A stretch of 64,000 nt of DNA, from assembly GCF_049243985.1 (NCBI RefSeq), contig NC_135382.1:23788990-23852989 (forward strand). Direction: 5' to 3'. Origin of the DNA: Paroedura picta (Eukaryota > Chordata > Lepidosauria > Squamata > Gekkonidae). Positions 53,770 to 64,000 of this stretch are shown here, one piece after another (the first letter of the stretch is position 1; every line of letters begins with the position of its first letter). Position numbers and translations under genes: made by a program. The notes under the pieces were generated by a model. That model saw only the letters and a program-made list of their open reading frames with translations. It had not been told where the DNA came from and ran no database searches.

Positions 53770-54172
53770 CGAAAGGGCAGGAAACGGGCGCCATTAGGCC
53801 CAAAGTCGTCCGAAGTGGCTGGGAGCGGTGAGCCCGAGGTGCGGGGAGAGACCATGCCCATGAACGACACCGCCCACGGCCCTGAGCACCTCGCGGGGCT
53901 GCTGTGAGAGCCAAGGGAGCGGCTGGCAGAGAACGGCGCGCCCGCCCTCCATTTCCCCGCCGCCTCGGCTGTGCCAGGGAGGGCCGCGGGGCTGCTGAGG
54001 GCGGCGCTCCTTGGCTCGGCCAACCCCGAGGCGGGCCGGCGGCGCGACGCTTCTCTCGGGCGGGTGGCGTCGGCCTCGGGTCGGCGCAGGCCTCGCTCCG
54101 CGCTAGGCCGTTGCCGGGCGACTCGGCCGAGCCCGAGGGCCGCTCGGAGCGGAGCAGCAGGGCCGCCAACAA

Positions 54173-54204
<32 letters not shown>

Positions 54205-54520
54205 TGCCGCTGCTCTTCCTGGAGCGCTTCCCGTGGCCCAGCCTGCGCACCTACACGGCGCTCAGCGGCCTGGCCCTGGCCGGCACCGTCCTCAGCGCCT
54301 ACCGCGCCCTCGCCCACCTCGAAGCGCCGCCCGACGCCCAGCCCGCGGCCGAGGAGCAGCCGCAGCAGCAGCAGCCCGAGGCGGCCGGGGAGGACAGGCC
54401 GCCGGGGCCCGGGCCCGCCTGGGTGGACGTCGCCTACTACTTGCTCTCGGACAGCCTCTGCGTCTGGGTGAGCGGCCCAGGAGGGCGCGGGGGGCGGCGG
54501 CGGGGTGTGTGTGTGGGGGG
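53770..54520 (+). promoter_or_regulatory. AMFR CpG-island promoter and 5' UTR
   Basis: Very G+C- and CpG-rich sequence leads into AMFR exon 1. A short frame MPMNDTAHGPEHLAGLL begins at 53854 and stops at 53907; it would be an upstream ORF if transcription starts above it. A (GCC)10 run occupies 54174-54203. The island ends abruptly at an old SINE in intron 1 at about 54527. Confidence 0.7.
54174..54203 (+). repeat. (GCC)10 trinucleotide tract abutting the AMFR start codon
   Basis: Ten GCC units run directly into ATG, so the tract also supplies the GCCGCC Kozak context. The frame is open upstream and would read as poly-alanine if translation began at a non-AUG codon. Confidence 0.9.
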
Positions 54521-57500
54521 GAGGAAGTTGGCCTTTATACGCCGCTTTTCCCTGCCCGGAGGAGCTGCAGGGCGGCTGGCCTTCCCTTCCTGTCCCCCTG
54601 TGAGGGAGGTGGGGCTGGGAGAGGTCTGGCAGGACTGCTCTGGGAGAACAGCTCTAACAAGACTGGGACTAGGCCAGAGTCGCCCTGCTGGCTGCGTGTG
54701 GGGGAGCGGGGAATCAAACCCGGCTCTCCAGCTTGCAGGCCGCGGCTTTTATGTACTTCTTTCACCTGTGCCCTACTTTTCTCCCCCAAGGAGGAGCAGT
54801 TGTTGTTTTTATGGGGACCGAAGGACACGAGCTGCAAGAAATTTGGGAGAGCGTTGAGGCGAAATGAATCATGCAGGGAGGGATTTTGTTAAGCTATCTG
54901 AGCAAGTGTTTGAAAGGCACACCTTTTGGGGGGGGGAAATGGAGGAGGAGTGGCAGGATGTTTTTTTTTGGGGGTAGCTGCAGGGGTTTGGCCCTTGCTT
55001 AAAACTTGAGTGTTTGCGTTATTGATGTACCCCACTATTCTCTTTGCTTATGTAGTTTTCTCCTGTTTTGTCCTGGGAGGCAGGTAAGGCTGAGTTTGTG
55101 AGTGGTACCTGGTGAGTTTCCACTGGCAGAGTGAGGATTGGAGCTGGGACCCCAAATTCTAGTTCCACGTTATGCCCGTTGACCCTCACTGACTTTGTAA
55201 ACAAAGTGATAGTGCTGGGTTCATTAGATGAGGATTTGATTTCACCAGCCGCATCATAAGTGACCCTGCCACAGTTTTCTCATTCCTTTGCGTTCTTGGG
55301 TGATGATGTTCTGCCATGTTCAACTGATCCTTTCCCTACACTCCCACCACTTTATAATGATCTTCAAACCACAAGTTCACTAAGGAGCTAGCAACCAAGA
55401 CAGATAACCAACATTAAAATAATTTCAAACCACTGATAAAAAAATATCAAACCATTGAAATAGCTGGCAGATCTAATAATAATCCTGTTGCTCCCAGGGT
55501 CTTTACAGACAGTGAATTGAAGGCCCTTAAAAAAAAATTCAGATTTACAGCCCATGAAAATACAAGGAAGATGAAGTTGCAGTTGATTTGGGACATTTTG
55601 AGGTTGGCTACTGAGAAAACCTGTAAAAAGGCAGCAGTGAAAATTTGCTTTTGAATGTCAGCTGGTATACTTTTGAATGTCAGCTGGTAGTTACACGCAG
55701 GCTGATACTGGGATAGACGTGAGCCACAGGTCGTGAAAGGCTTTAAAGGGTAAGGACCAGCTCCTTGAAATAATTTTGGAAACATGGGCAACTAATGCAG
55801 TTAAAATAGGATTTATATGCTTCCTGCGGCTAGCCTCCAATAACGAAAAGTGGCATCTTTCTCGCTAGCTGTAGTCTCAGTCATCTCCAAGGACAAGCTC
55901 ATTTGGAACATGCTACAGTAATTCAGCATCAGGGTTGCTTTTTTCCATGGAACAGTCTGGCCAAATTGGCAACGGTCTCTAAATAAGGAAGAAAGCTTAT
56001 GCTAAATGCAGTTAGAAAAAATGTGTTTTTTATTGCATTCTTCAGTAGGGAAAATTCCCTCCATTGGTGAAAAGTGTTACATTCTCCATAATTATTTAAA
56101 CATCCAAATTTTCCATGACGTGTGCGTTGACTCCTTGCAATATTTTATAAACTGTGACTATAGCAGAACTGCAGATTACAGATGGTGGCCCTCACAGAAT
56201 CCACCACCGGCATCCTTTGGGGAGGCCAACTGATATGATGCCTACATCTGGGAGCAGAAACCCCCAGTCATGTAGGCATCCATGTCAGACCTGATCTGAG
56301 AGATTTAATTGACAAAGGAAAAAGCATAGCCGAAGACCACATGCCTACACGTGACACAGTTTTAGTGATCGTCTGAGAAACCTTGAACAATTGAGATTGA
56401 CGTGATTCAGCTGAATCAGTGTAGTGGAGAGATAAGCTTTCTTTGCTGCTGTCACCATCACCTCATAAGTGTACAAGCGGGAATTATAGTATGATCTGCC
56501 AGTAATATTTACTCCATGGACATCTTTCAAGAAGCTGGACGAAGACACCAGGGAGCAACTCTGTCTCTAATCTTCTAGAACTTATTATTTTAGCACCCCT
56601 TTAGATTTCTGGAACCCGCAGGGCATCCTGGGATCCATCCATCCCAGGGGCAAGAGAAGGATGTTACCTTGAAGTAGGTATTCAGGAATAACTGACTATG
56701 GTATAGCTCCCATGGACTACCAGAACCTTGCTCAGTGTGAATGATTAAATAGGCATGCAAAGCAGCCTGGAATAGGCCCATAGTAGCCATTATGTTCTGA
56801 CAAGGGAAGGTAGCCTCTGCATGGATACTGACAGTCCTGGAGACTCTCAAAAACCAGATTAATGATATCCTCTGCCTGTTCAGACAGGTTGCCATTGAAA
56901 AAGCTGGTTGTTGGTAAACACAACACCTGACCTGTGCCAGGAATCCCAGCATCAGATACACATAATGAAGACCAGTATTAGTTTGTCCTGCTAAAGTCCC
57001 CAAAGTCGATGCCTGTGAAAAAGAATTCAGTGGCTTGTTTTAGACATAACAGCAAACCGTGGTTTGTTGCTGTGACAGGAAGCCCAGAACGAACTTGGGC
57101 TTGCTTGCTTAATTCCTGTTCCCTGGGATGTGGTGAGATGGTTATGTCCATGGCAAACTGTAGGTTGCTAGTACATCTGAACGAGTCAACTATGATCTGT
57201 GCCTACCTCACAAACCAGGGCTCAGAACACTGATTTATTCCTGTTTTGGAATTCTGGTTTGCGAGACCATCATTGGCCAGTTTTGGGTATAATGGCAAAC
57301 TTGGAAATAACCTATTAATCTGATGAGTGTGAGAGAGAAAGGGAAGGGTAGTAGAGGTTGCAGGAGCAAGTGCCAAGATTCCTTGGCACTCATTTTTGTT
57401 GTGGAAAATTGTGGTCGCTGTCACATCTGAACTTAGCCAGCAGTCTGTGGAATATGTATCTGCAGGCATCTCTTGGGCCACATTTGGTCTGACTGGAATG

Positions 57501-60500
57501 ATCCGTATTAGAATTGCTTTGTAGCATGTGAACTGTGAAAGAATGGGAATAGATAACCATTCTGTTAACATTCTTGGATCCTTCCAAAGTTAAATGGAAG
57601 AGGAGGTAACTCAGTTGAATCAAGCAGTTTGTAGTGTCCGCTCTATAAATCATATGACCCATAAAGTTGACTGATTACAATTAATCTCCAAGAATAACCC
57701 ACTCTTTATCCCTTGCTCCCTCAGCTCTCATTTCAGTGTTCGGAGCATTGTGATGCAGGACTAGCTGTGCTGGGGAAAGAGGTGATGCAGAGGTGTGCTG
57801 GGGAAAGAGGTCAGGATACAGTTGGAGCTCCTTGATTCCAGGAAAACAGCTTGTCTTTCACTGGCCAGAAAACACTTGTTCAAAAGCACTAAGACTAGCC
57901 AAGCCCTGTCAGTTGCCTTGAGATTGGAAGGAATGAATAACTATGTAACCTGATGTCCGCTCCATGGCTCCTGCTGAATTCAGCAACCTTGGTTGCTTCA
58001 GTTTCATTCCTGTAAGCTCTGTTTATATTTAAGCGGTGTAGTTCATGCTTGGCCAGAGCATCCAGAGATAAACAAGGGGACAAGTAGAGTTTATGTAGGC
58101 AGAGCTGCATCTTGAAGGTAAAACGCAAGAAAGCATCCCAGCACTTCAGATGCTTGTGTGGTTTATAATGGTATGAAATATTGAAAGCTAAATACAGTTC
58201 AATGCATGGTAGGTATTTGTTTAAAGCCAGTTAATTGTAAAGCTCATGCTGCAATAAACCACTCAGGATCAAAATGTAGAACGTTTAGGATGCTACCGGG
58301 TTATTTAAAAACTCTGGTGTGTGTATGATCCGCAGTGACTGCATAAAAACATAAATCACCACATAATACTGCATTGGTTGAACTGATGAATATGTATATG
58401 TGCATTCACTCAAATCTTCTTGAATGCATCCTGAAATTAATTGGGTTTCCTCCACCTAAGGATTGATACCCTGCAGTTAACAGGAAAGCACCTTCCAACA
58501 TTTGACAAAAGAAGATATGTCTCCATAAAGAGCTTTTTATGCTGTGGTCAGCTCTTTGTGACTTCACCATGCTCTTTTCATCTGAAACAAGCTCTCACGG
58601 GGCAGAGTTATTATCGCATTAACAACAGAGTTATCCGAAGTCCTAATCACTTGAATTTATCTTTCCTCCCCCCTGAAGTGGCAGATTAGTTTTTTCATGC
58701 AAATGTTCTTCCACCCATGTTCCTTGACATGTAAAGATTAAGATAAGATCATTAAAAAATATTGTTTGCTTCTGATCAGCTAAGGGATTATTTTTTTAAA
58801 AAATTGAGCCAGTTATATTATCTTTTATGGTTGGCCCACTAACTTTGCAAGCTTTTTTTATTCTGAGGTACAACAGGTTTGTAAAGTTACATAATCATAT
58901 CATCTTGTGTCCCAAAACACTTGCACATTTCTGGGAAACTATTAGTATGTCATCAGTATGGCAGTCTAGTTAAACAGTAATGCTAGTCAACTGATTATGG
59001 CTGGCAAATAAGCTGTCTTCTTACAGATATGCGCCCACAACTACTACACACTGTGATAATAGACTGCCTAATTTCTTAGAGCCTTCTGTGTGGATGGTGC
59101 TTGGAACCGTTTACGGACAGAAACACGACATGAATGTTTTAAAATGGAAAATGGTTAGATGGAAAAAATATACAGAAGGTAACTAGTACAGGGTGTTCAT
59201 TTGGCATATATAACAGCCTTCTTTCTAAGGTGAGTTAGGGCAAAAATAAACAAAACAGACAAATTTAATGCTAAGGAAGTTGAAGAAACTTCAGAAATTG
59301 GTATCCCAGTCTGACTATATCTTTGTGAGTCACTAAAGATTTGTGAGTGATTTGCTAGGCTATCAGTGCAAAGGTTAGAGCCAGCACAGTAAGCTCAAGC
59401 AAGGAGGGAAGGCCAGCATGATAATAAGTCTGGTGTCCTGTAAATCTAGTGGCTGCCTGAATCTCCCATCAAAATAAATGCTGTTTGTCTTTAAGGTGTT
59501 GCTGGATTTAGGATTTATTTTGCTGCAACACACAAACTTGGAAACCCCCACTGAAATCTATCCCAGCCACTGTATTTCCCATCTGACCCAATCAAGTATG
59601 TCAATTGCTAGCATATTTCTTAACTTGCTGTGGTGGTTTTCAAAAACTACAGTGTGGTAAAAAGAAGAAAAAAGGAATGGGGTACTAGAGGCCATTGGGA
59701 GCAGCAAGACATGTTGCGCCAGAGAGAATGGGTGTCTAAATGCTTAGCAGTCTGATTGGATAACCTTGGCAGGGTAAGAGGGTGTGTTTTCCAAGTGAAC
59801 ACCTGGCACCTGCAGAAGGCTGCTAAGGCAAAGAAGGGATTCCCTTCTTGTGTTGGTGGTACCTTCAATTTACTGCTGACTTATGATAACCCCTAGGGTT
59901 TTCAAGGCAAGAGGTATTCAGAAGTGATTTGCCATTGCTTGCCTCTGGCAACCAGTCTCGGCCTTCCTTGGTGGTGTCCCATCCAAATACTAACTAGGGC
60001 CAACCCTGCTTAGCTTCTGAGACCTGACGAGACCAGGCTAGCTTCCACCATCCATGACAGGGCCTGTTGTTGTGCTGATAAGCTAATAGCAGGATGAAAG
60101 TGTTGCATGTACAGTTGCTGCTCTGAATTCTGTCTAGACCGAGGCTGATCTCAGACTTGCAGCAACAAGGAAACTTCCGGAAATTCGTTATTTGAATTAA
60201 TGTGGGTTCTTGGCTTGGGAGAAGTACTCTGAATAAACAACTTCAAGGTCTTAGATTCTCTCCTTGGCTACAGGCGAAGTACTAGCAGGCATCAAAGTGG
60301 CGCATATGGATTGTTTTGCCAGCACTGTCAACAGTCCTGATATTAGGCTAATGAAAGTGCAATTAAATCAAGCCTATGCTTTGAACCATTATGGCAGAAA
60401 TCATTGGCCCTATGTGAGTTAATCCAGTTCAATAGTACGGAATTTCATAGCTTCAAGTGGCTTATTTCCTCTTCATTAAAATTAAAGTTTTAGGTGTGCG

Positions 60501-62036
60501 CAGTGCTGTTTTCCAACCCACTAATTTCGGGAAGAGTTTTTATTTGGAATGTTATTTTTGTTTTTTAATGCTCAAATCAGAAGCTTGGCATTGAAGTACA
60601 GCAAACTGGGTGGAAATATTTACCTGCAGCATAAGCTGATCTTTTTTTTGCAGGCACTTGCCAGTACAGCCCTTCACTTAAATAGGAACATAGAGCATTT
60701 TTGTTCAGGCAGAGAACTTGATACCCCCTGTTCCATTACTAGACAAAGGGCGCTTGGGAATTAGACAGAGAACACCTTTTGTTTTTGGAATAGACTAGAC
60801 GTGACCAGGTAAGGATCTTCCAAATTACTGGATTTTAGGCCAGAGATCTGTTTAGCAGTTTGTCTTTTGTTTATGACCCACCTGCCTAATCCTACCCAGT
60901 GACTTGGGAGTCCCGCCTCCTTGAGATCGTGTGGTCCCATAACATCGCACATAGGCAACTTAGGGATCCATAGAAAATGTGGTGATTGCTTATCGGTGTA
61001 GCCTAGCTAATCATATGGGAATTGCTGTGTGCATAGGCAGATAGACTGCTGATTTTATTTAGAATATATTTCTATACTGCTACTTGACAATACTACTTGA
61101 AGTGGCTTGCTATTAAAAACCAGGGTATAAAACACAATCCATTAAACAACCAACACACATTCGTAATTACAAAATCTAGTTAAAAGATTTTTGCCAAAAT
61201 AACTCACATCTTATCTTTCCAGGTAATAAGTAAGTTCTCTTTTTTTGTCCAAGGTAGCCTGAATACAACTACAGTAATGCAGATTCTTCATTGGTTGTGC
61301 TATCCTTAAAAAGTCTACTCAGAGTTTTACTTATGTCTGTTCAGTGGAGCTTACTTCCAGAACAGTATTTTAGGATTATAGTGTTAGTTATCTACTGTGA
61401 CAAACAGCCCTATTTTTAAAAATCCATTTATTTCATCTGCATTTTTTACTTGCCTGCTATAATGTTTTTGTCTTGGTTAGACAGCAGGGGTAGTCAATCT
61501 GTGGTCCTCCAGATGTTCATGGACTACAATTCCCACAAGCCCCTGCCAGCATTTGCCCCTGAAATAGTGGATAGCTCTTCTTAGGCAACCACAACTTTTA
61601 GTTATGGACTACAATTCCCACGAGCCACCACAACTTTTAGTTCTTTTTAAAGGGAGGCAGAAGTAGCTGAATTCTGTACCTTTATTTGTCACTTGCATGT
61701 TGGAGTGAAGAGAGAGATGGGTTAGCAAGAGGGTGAAGATTGCAGTGTCCTTGGCACGCAGAATTGCTTAAACAAATGGTGGTGATCTTTTGGAATCAAG
61801 ATTCCATTTAGGCTGGTTTATGGTCAACTGAGTGTTGTTGCTTTGCATAGTTTACGTTTTTAAAAGGGCGTTGTTTTTTAATTCACCCTGAGACTTGCGA
61901 TTGGGTAAGCCAAACATCCACATGTATGTTCTCTTTGTTCCAGGTACTCGTGAATACCGCTTGCTGTATTCTGATGCTGATTGCGAAACTTATTCAGTGT
62001 GTGGTGTTTGGTCCTCTCCGTGTTAGTGAGAGACAG
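54204..62036 (+). CDS. AMFR: AMFR (gp78, RNF45) ER ubiquitin ligase, exons 1-2 only, continues past window
   Basis: AMFR is a polytopic ER E3 ubiquitin ligase used in ER-associated degradation, including sterol-stimulated HMG-CoA reductase degradation. Exon 1 is 54204-54467 (88 codons, MPLLFLERFPWPSLRTYT...LLSDSLCVW). Exon 2 is 61944-62036 (31 codons, VLVNTACCILMLIAKLIQC...GPLRVSERQ), and both match the human N-terminus. Both boundaries are phase 0 with GT donors and an AG acceptor. Exon 1 holds the first hydrophobic segment (about residues 15-36) and a proline/glutamine-rich linker (EEQPQQQQPEAAGED) that differs from the human linker. Exon 2 encodes most of the next membrane segment. The RING, CUE and VIM domains lie downstream of the window; I found no exon 3 in 62037-64000. 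Intron 1 is 7.5 kb. A (GCC)10 tract directly precedes the ATG. Confidence 0.95.
54527..54745 (-). mobile_element. Sauria-type SINE at the edge of the AMFR CpG island
   Basis: Reverse copy: TTTATACGCCGCTTTTCCCT at its tail and GGGGAATCAAACCCGGCTCT at its B-box. Its G+C content is raised like that of the island around it. Confidence 0.75.
59865..60065 (-). mobile_element. 5S-rRNA-derived SINE, AMFR intron 1
   Basis: Plus-strand CCTTGGTGGTGTCCCATCCA, AATACTAACTAGGGCCAACC and CTGCTTAGCTTCTGAGACCT are the reverse complement of 5S rRNA. The flank TTTGCCATTGCTTGCCTCTG is the usual non-5S body. It is better preserved than the copy at 19310. Confidence 0.75.
61484..61640. mobile_element. Broken hAT fold-back element, AMFR intron 1
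   Basis: The left arm CAGGGGTAGTCAATCTGTGG...GCCCCTGCCAGCATTTGC is present; the normal right arm is missing. A second piece ATGGACTACAATTCCCACGAGCC lies at about 61604-61626 in the same orientation. Confidence 0.65.
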
Positions 62037-62490
62037 GTAAGGAAAACCCTTTGTGTTTTGCTGGTGGGTTGCCTTACCTAATGGCTGTGTATACCTTGAT
62101 TGTAGAGAAACTGGGAAATGTTAATTTTAACATATATTTGGATCTTGTTCAAATAGTTTGATTACGGCAAAGGATTGCTTGATAGCTTTTATATACATGA
62201 AGCAGATTCTTTGGTGAACATAAGTAACTACACATTATAGAGGAGGCGTGACTGGTGCCAACCTGCATCTTCCCTAGGCACCTCCTTGGCAGTTTCTTGC
62301 AAAAATGATGAAACACCACTGCATTCATAATTTCCTTGTTCCATGTGAGCAGCAGCCATAAGGAAACAAGGAGACACAATGAAATGAAGCTCATTTTCTC
62401 CAACTATATATTGGCACTATCATGGAGAGAGAGACAAATTGGTGGCAGCTCACATACCCCCAGTAACATCCAGTTAGACTCTCTGTTTAT

Positions 62491-62665
62491 TTAGAAGAAG
62501 AAGAAGAAGAGTTGGTTCTTATATGCCGCTTTTCTCTAACTGAAGGAGGTCTCAAAGCAGCTTACATTCGCCTTCCCTTTCCTCTCCCCACAACAGACAC
62601 CTTGTGAGGTAGGCGAGCCCTGGTATTACTGCTTGGTCAGAACAGCTTTATCAATGCAATGTGGG
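62491..62665 (-). mobile_element. Partial Sauria-type SINE, AMFR intron 2
   Basis: (AAG)n followed by GTTGGTTCTTATATGCCGCT, CTCAAAGCAGCTTACATTCG and CCCCACAACAGACACCTTGT on the reverse strand. The tRNA-like head is missing. Confidence 0.75.
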
Positions 62666-63390
62666 GACTGCAATGTGTAGGGCTGTAATATAGTGCTTCC
62701 CCAGCAGACAAATAGGTTTAGAAAGTGTTCCCTGAAGTAAAGAAGCTTGTAACGTCCTGAAACAGAGTGAGAAAGCTGAAAGGCCATGGCTGGACCTCCA
62801 TCACGGAACACCACGGGAACACGGAGTAGACTAGAGTTATGGAGAAAAACAAATGGTGCAACAGGCCTATTGTAGTCCTTGGTACTTGGCCATCATGTGC
62901 TTGGTGCCAAAACTCTCTGTGGAAGTAAGGATGGGGCTATTGGGGATCAGTGAGCCGTGCAGTAATTTCAGCCAAGGATTAGTTTATCTGTGTGCTGCAC
63001 AAAGGCAGGATGTTTGATCAGGGAAGCGGCCGAGTGTTGTGCCCGTGGTTCAAAAAGCAAAAGGAGTTCTGGTTTTTCTAGGCACGGTTTAAATTCAGTT
63101 TTGCACTGTGAAGTCCTGATACAGTTGTGTTTGTTGTAAAAATGTGCATCCCAACTCCCTGCCCCTACGGGCTTCTGAGGTAGTACACGACCTAATTAAA
63201 TCATCATTATTTTTTTAAAGCATGGTATCCAGATCAGGGCAGACACGAGCAATGTCATCTTCAAATGCTTTGGAACCAAAGGCATCGCGACCTGTCTGAA
63301 TTGGTGCTGCTCACTTTGTGGCTCATGGAGAACCATGTCCACATTTATTAACCAAAACATCCACATGATTGCAGTTATACCCTGTGTAGT

Positions 63391-63672
63391 AAAGGTAAAG
63401 GCATCCCCTGTGCAAGCACTGGGTCATGTCTGACCCTTGGGGTGACGCCTTCTAGCGTTTTCATGGCAGACTCAATACGGGGTGGTTTGCCAGTGCCTTC
63501 CCCAGTCATTACCGTTTACCCCCCAGCAAGCTGGGTACTCATTTTACCGAACTCGGAAGGATGGAAGGCTGAGTCAACCTTGAGCCGGCTGCTGGGATCG
63601 AACTCCCAGCCTCATGGGCAGAGCTTGAGAGAGCATGTAGCTGCCTTACCACTCTGCGCCACAAGAGGCCCT
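63391..63672 (-). mobile_element. tRNA-derived SINE family B, AMFR intron 2
   Basis: Reverse copy from AAAGGTAAAGGCATCCCCTG to CTCTGCGCCACAAGAGGCC. The flanks CCTGTGTAGTA and CCTGTGTAGTA are identical, a target-site duplication that marks a retroposed insertion. Confidence 0.9.
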
Positions 63673-63947
63673 GTGTAGTACCCTGTCCTGTATGCTGTTG
63701 TAAGCCCCAGTCAGGTTTCCTCAAATGGTACCCCACTAGCCAGGTGGGATTTCTCTTTCAGGCTGCGACGTGTTGGTCTCTGGAGCCACTGCTGCTTCCT
63801 CGACAGACATCTCTACAGTGCTGGTGCCTTCCCAGTCCCTCCCCTGAGGACTCTGAGTCAGAATCCCTAAGATAGTCAGAGAGCGTCATGACAGTTTTAG
63901 TAATCCTTGGTTATGGCTCTGACCTGCTGTGTTGATGGATTCTGATG

Positions 63948-64000
63948 AGGGGTGGGCAAATTGTGGCCCTCCAGCTGTTCATGGAATACAGTTCCCATGA
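63948..64000. mobile_element. hAT fold-back element, cut by window end
   Basis: GAGGGGTGGGCAAATTGTGG followed by CCTCCAGCTGTTCATGGAAT and TTCCCATGA is the start of the same family or a close relative. Confidence 0.6.

Larger units (their letters stand above)
54468..61943 (+). other. AMFR intron 1 (7.5 kb)
   Basis: Besides the SINEs and fold-back pieces listed, it is mostly unique A/T-rich sequence. Minus-strand open frames of 60-137 codons cluster at 56345-57571 and are not recognised. A 26-base tandem duplication (GTGCTGGGGAAAGAGGT...) lies at about 57765-57812, and a TTTTGAATGTCAGCTGGTA duplication at about 55651-55690. Confidence 0.6.

Noticed and set aside
53625-54317. 190-230 codon minus-strand frames over the AMFR CpG island
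   Set aside because: Composition effect opposite AMFR exon 1; Arg/Gly/Ala-rich with no domain.
63221-63390. Possible AMFR exon 3 (open frame after a T-rich tract and AAAG)
   Set aside because: The translation (IRADTSNVIFKCFGTKG...) does not match the AMFR sequence expected after SERQ (HLKDKFWNFIFYKF), so exon 3 must lie beyond the window.

Overview
This is a vertebrate nuclear locus, almost certainly from a squamate reptile (lizard, gecko or snake; I cannot be more exact). The evidence is long introns with canonical GT-AG boundaries, CpG-island promoters, and a repeat load typical of squamates: tRNA-headed SINEs ending in a 'gcatataagaaccaactcttctt' type tail (Sauria-SINE-like), 5S-rRNA-derived SINE pieces, CR1 LINE 3' ends, BovB/RTE LINE remnants and many short hAT fold-back elements. 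There is no sign of bacterial, phage or plasmid content.

The window holds four conserved genes in the order I recall for human chromosome 16q: BBS2 (+, complete, 17 coding exons, 5114-28099, 721 aa), OGFOD1 (-, complete, 13 coding exons, 30218-42132, 546 aa), NUDT21/CFIm25 (+, complete, 7 exons, 42778-50980, 227 aa) and AMFR/gp78 (+, only exons 1 and 2 of the gene, 54204-62036, running off the right edge). I placed every exon by translating it, comparing it with the human protein from memory, and requiring splice sites and phases to match. All joins are in phase, so none of the four genes looks broken.

Layout: 1-4800 is gene-free and repeat-bearing; 4840-5260 is the BBS2 CpG promoter with a near-consensus RFX X-box; 28100-30217 is the tail-to-tail gap between BBS2 and OGFOD1; 42133-42777 is a 645-bp head-to-head CpG promoter shared by OGFOD1 and NUDT21, with several CCAAT boxes; 51000-53770 is the gap before the AMFR CpG island (about 53770-54520).

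The genes act separately: BBSome and cilium trafficking (BBS2), ribosomal protein uS12 prolyl hydroxylation (OGFOD1), mRNA 3'-end choice (NUDT21), ER-associated degradation (AMFR). They share a neighbourhood, not a pathway.

I found no new multi-gene system. The most interesting signals are: a family of palindromic hAT fold-back elements with perfect 8-bp target duplications, whose two arms each carry an ACTACAATTCCCA core resembling the ZNF143/THAP11 promoter motif (one copy probably lies in the BBS2 3' UTR as a strong hairpin); a GC-AG intron in OGFOD1; a stop codon overlapping AATAAA in OGFOD1; a (GCC)10 tract abutting the AMFR start; and an unassigned coding-looking frame at 53013-53330 on the minus strand.
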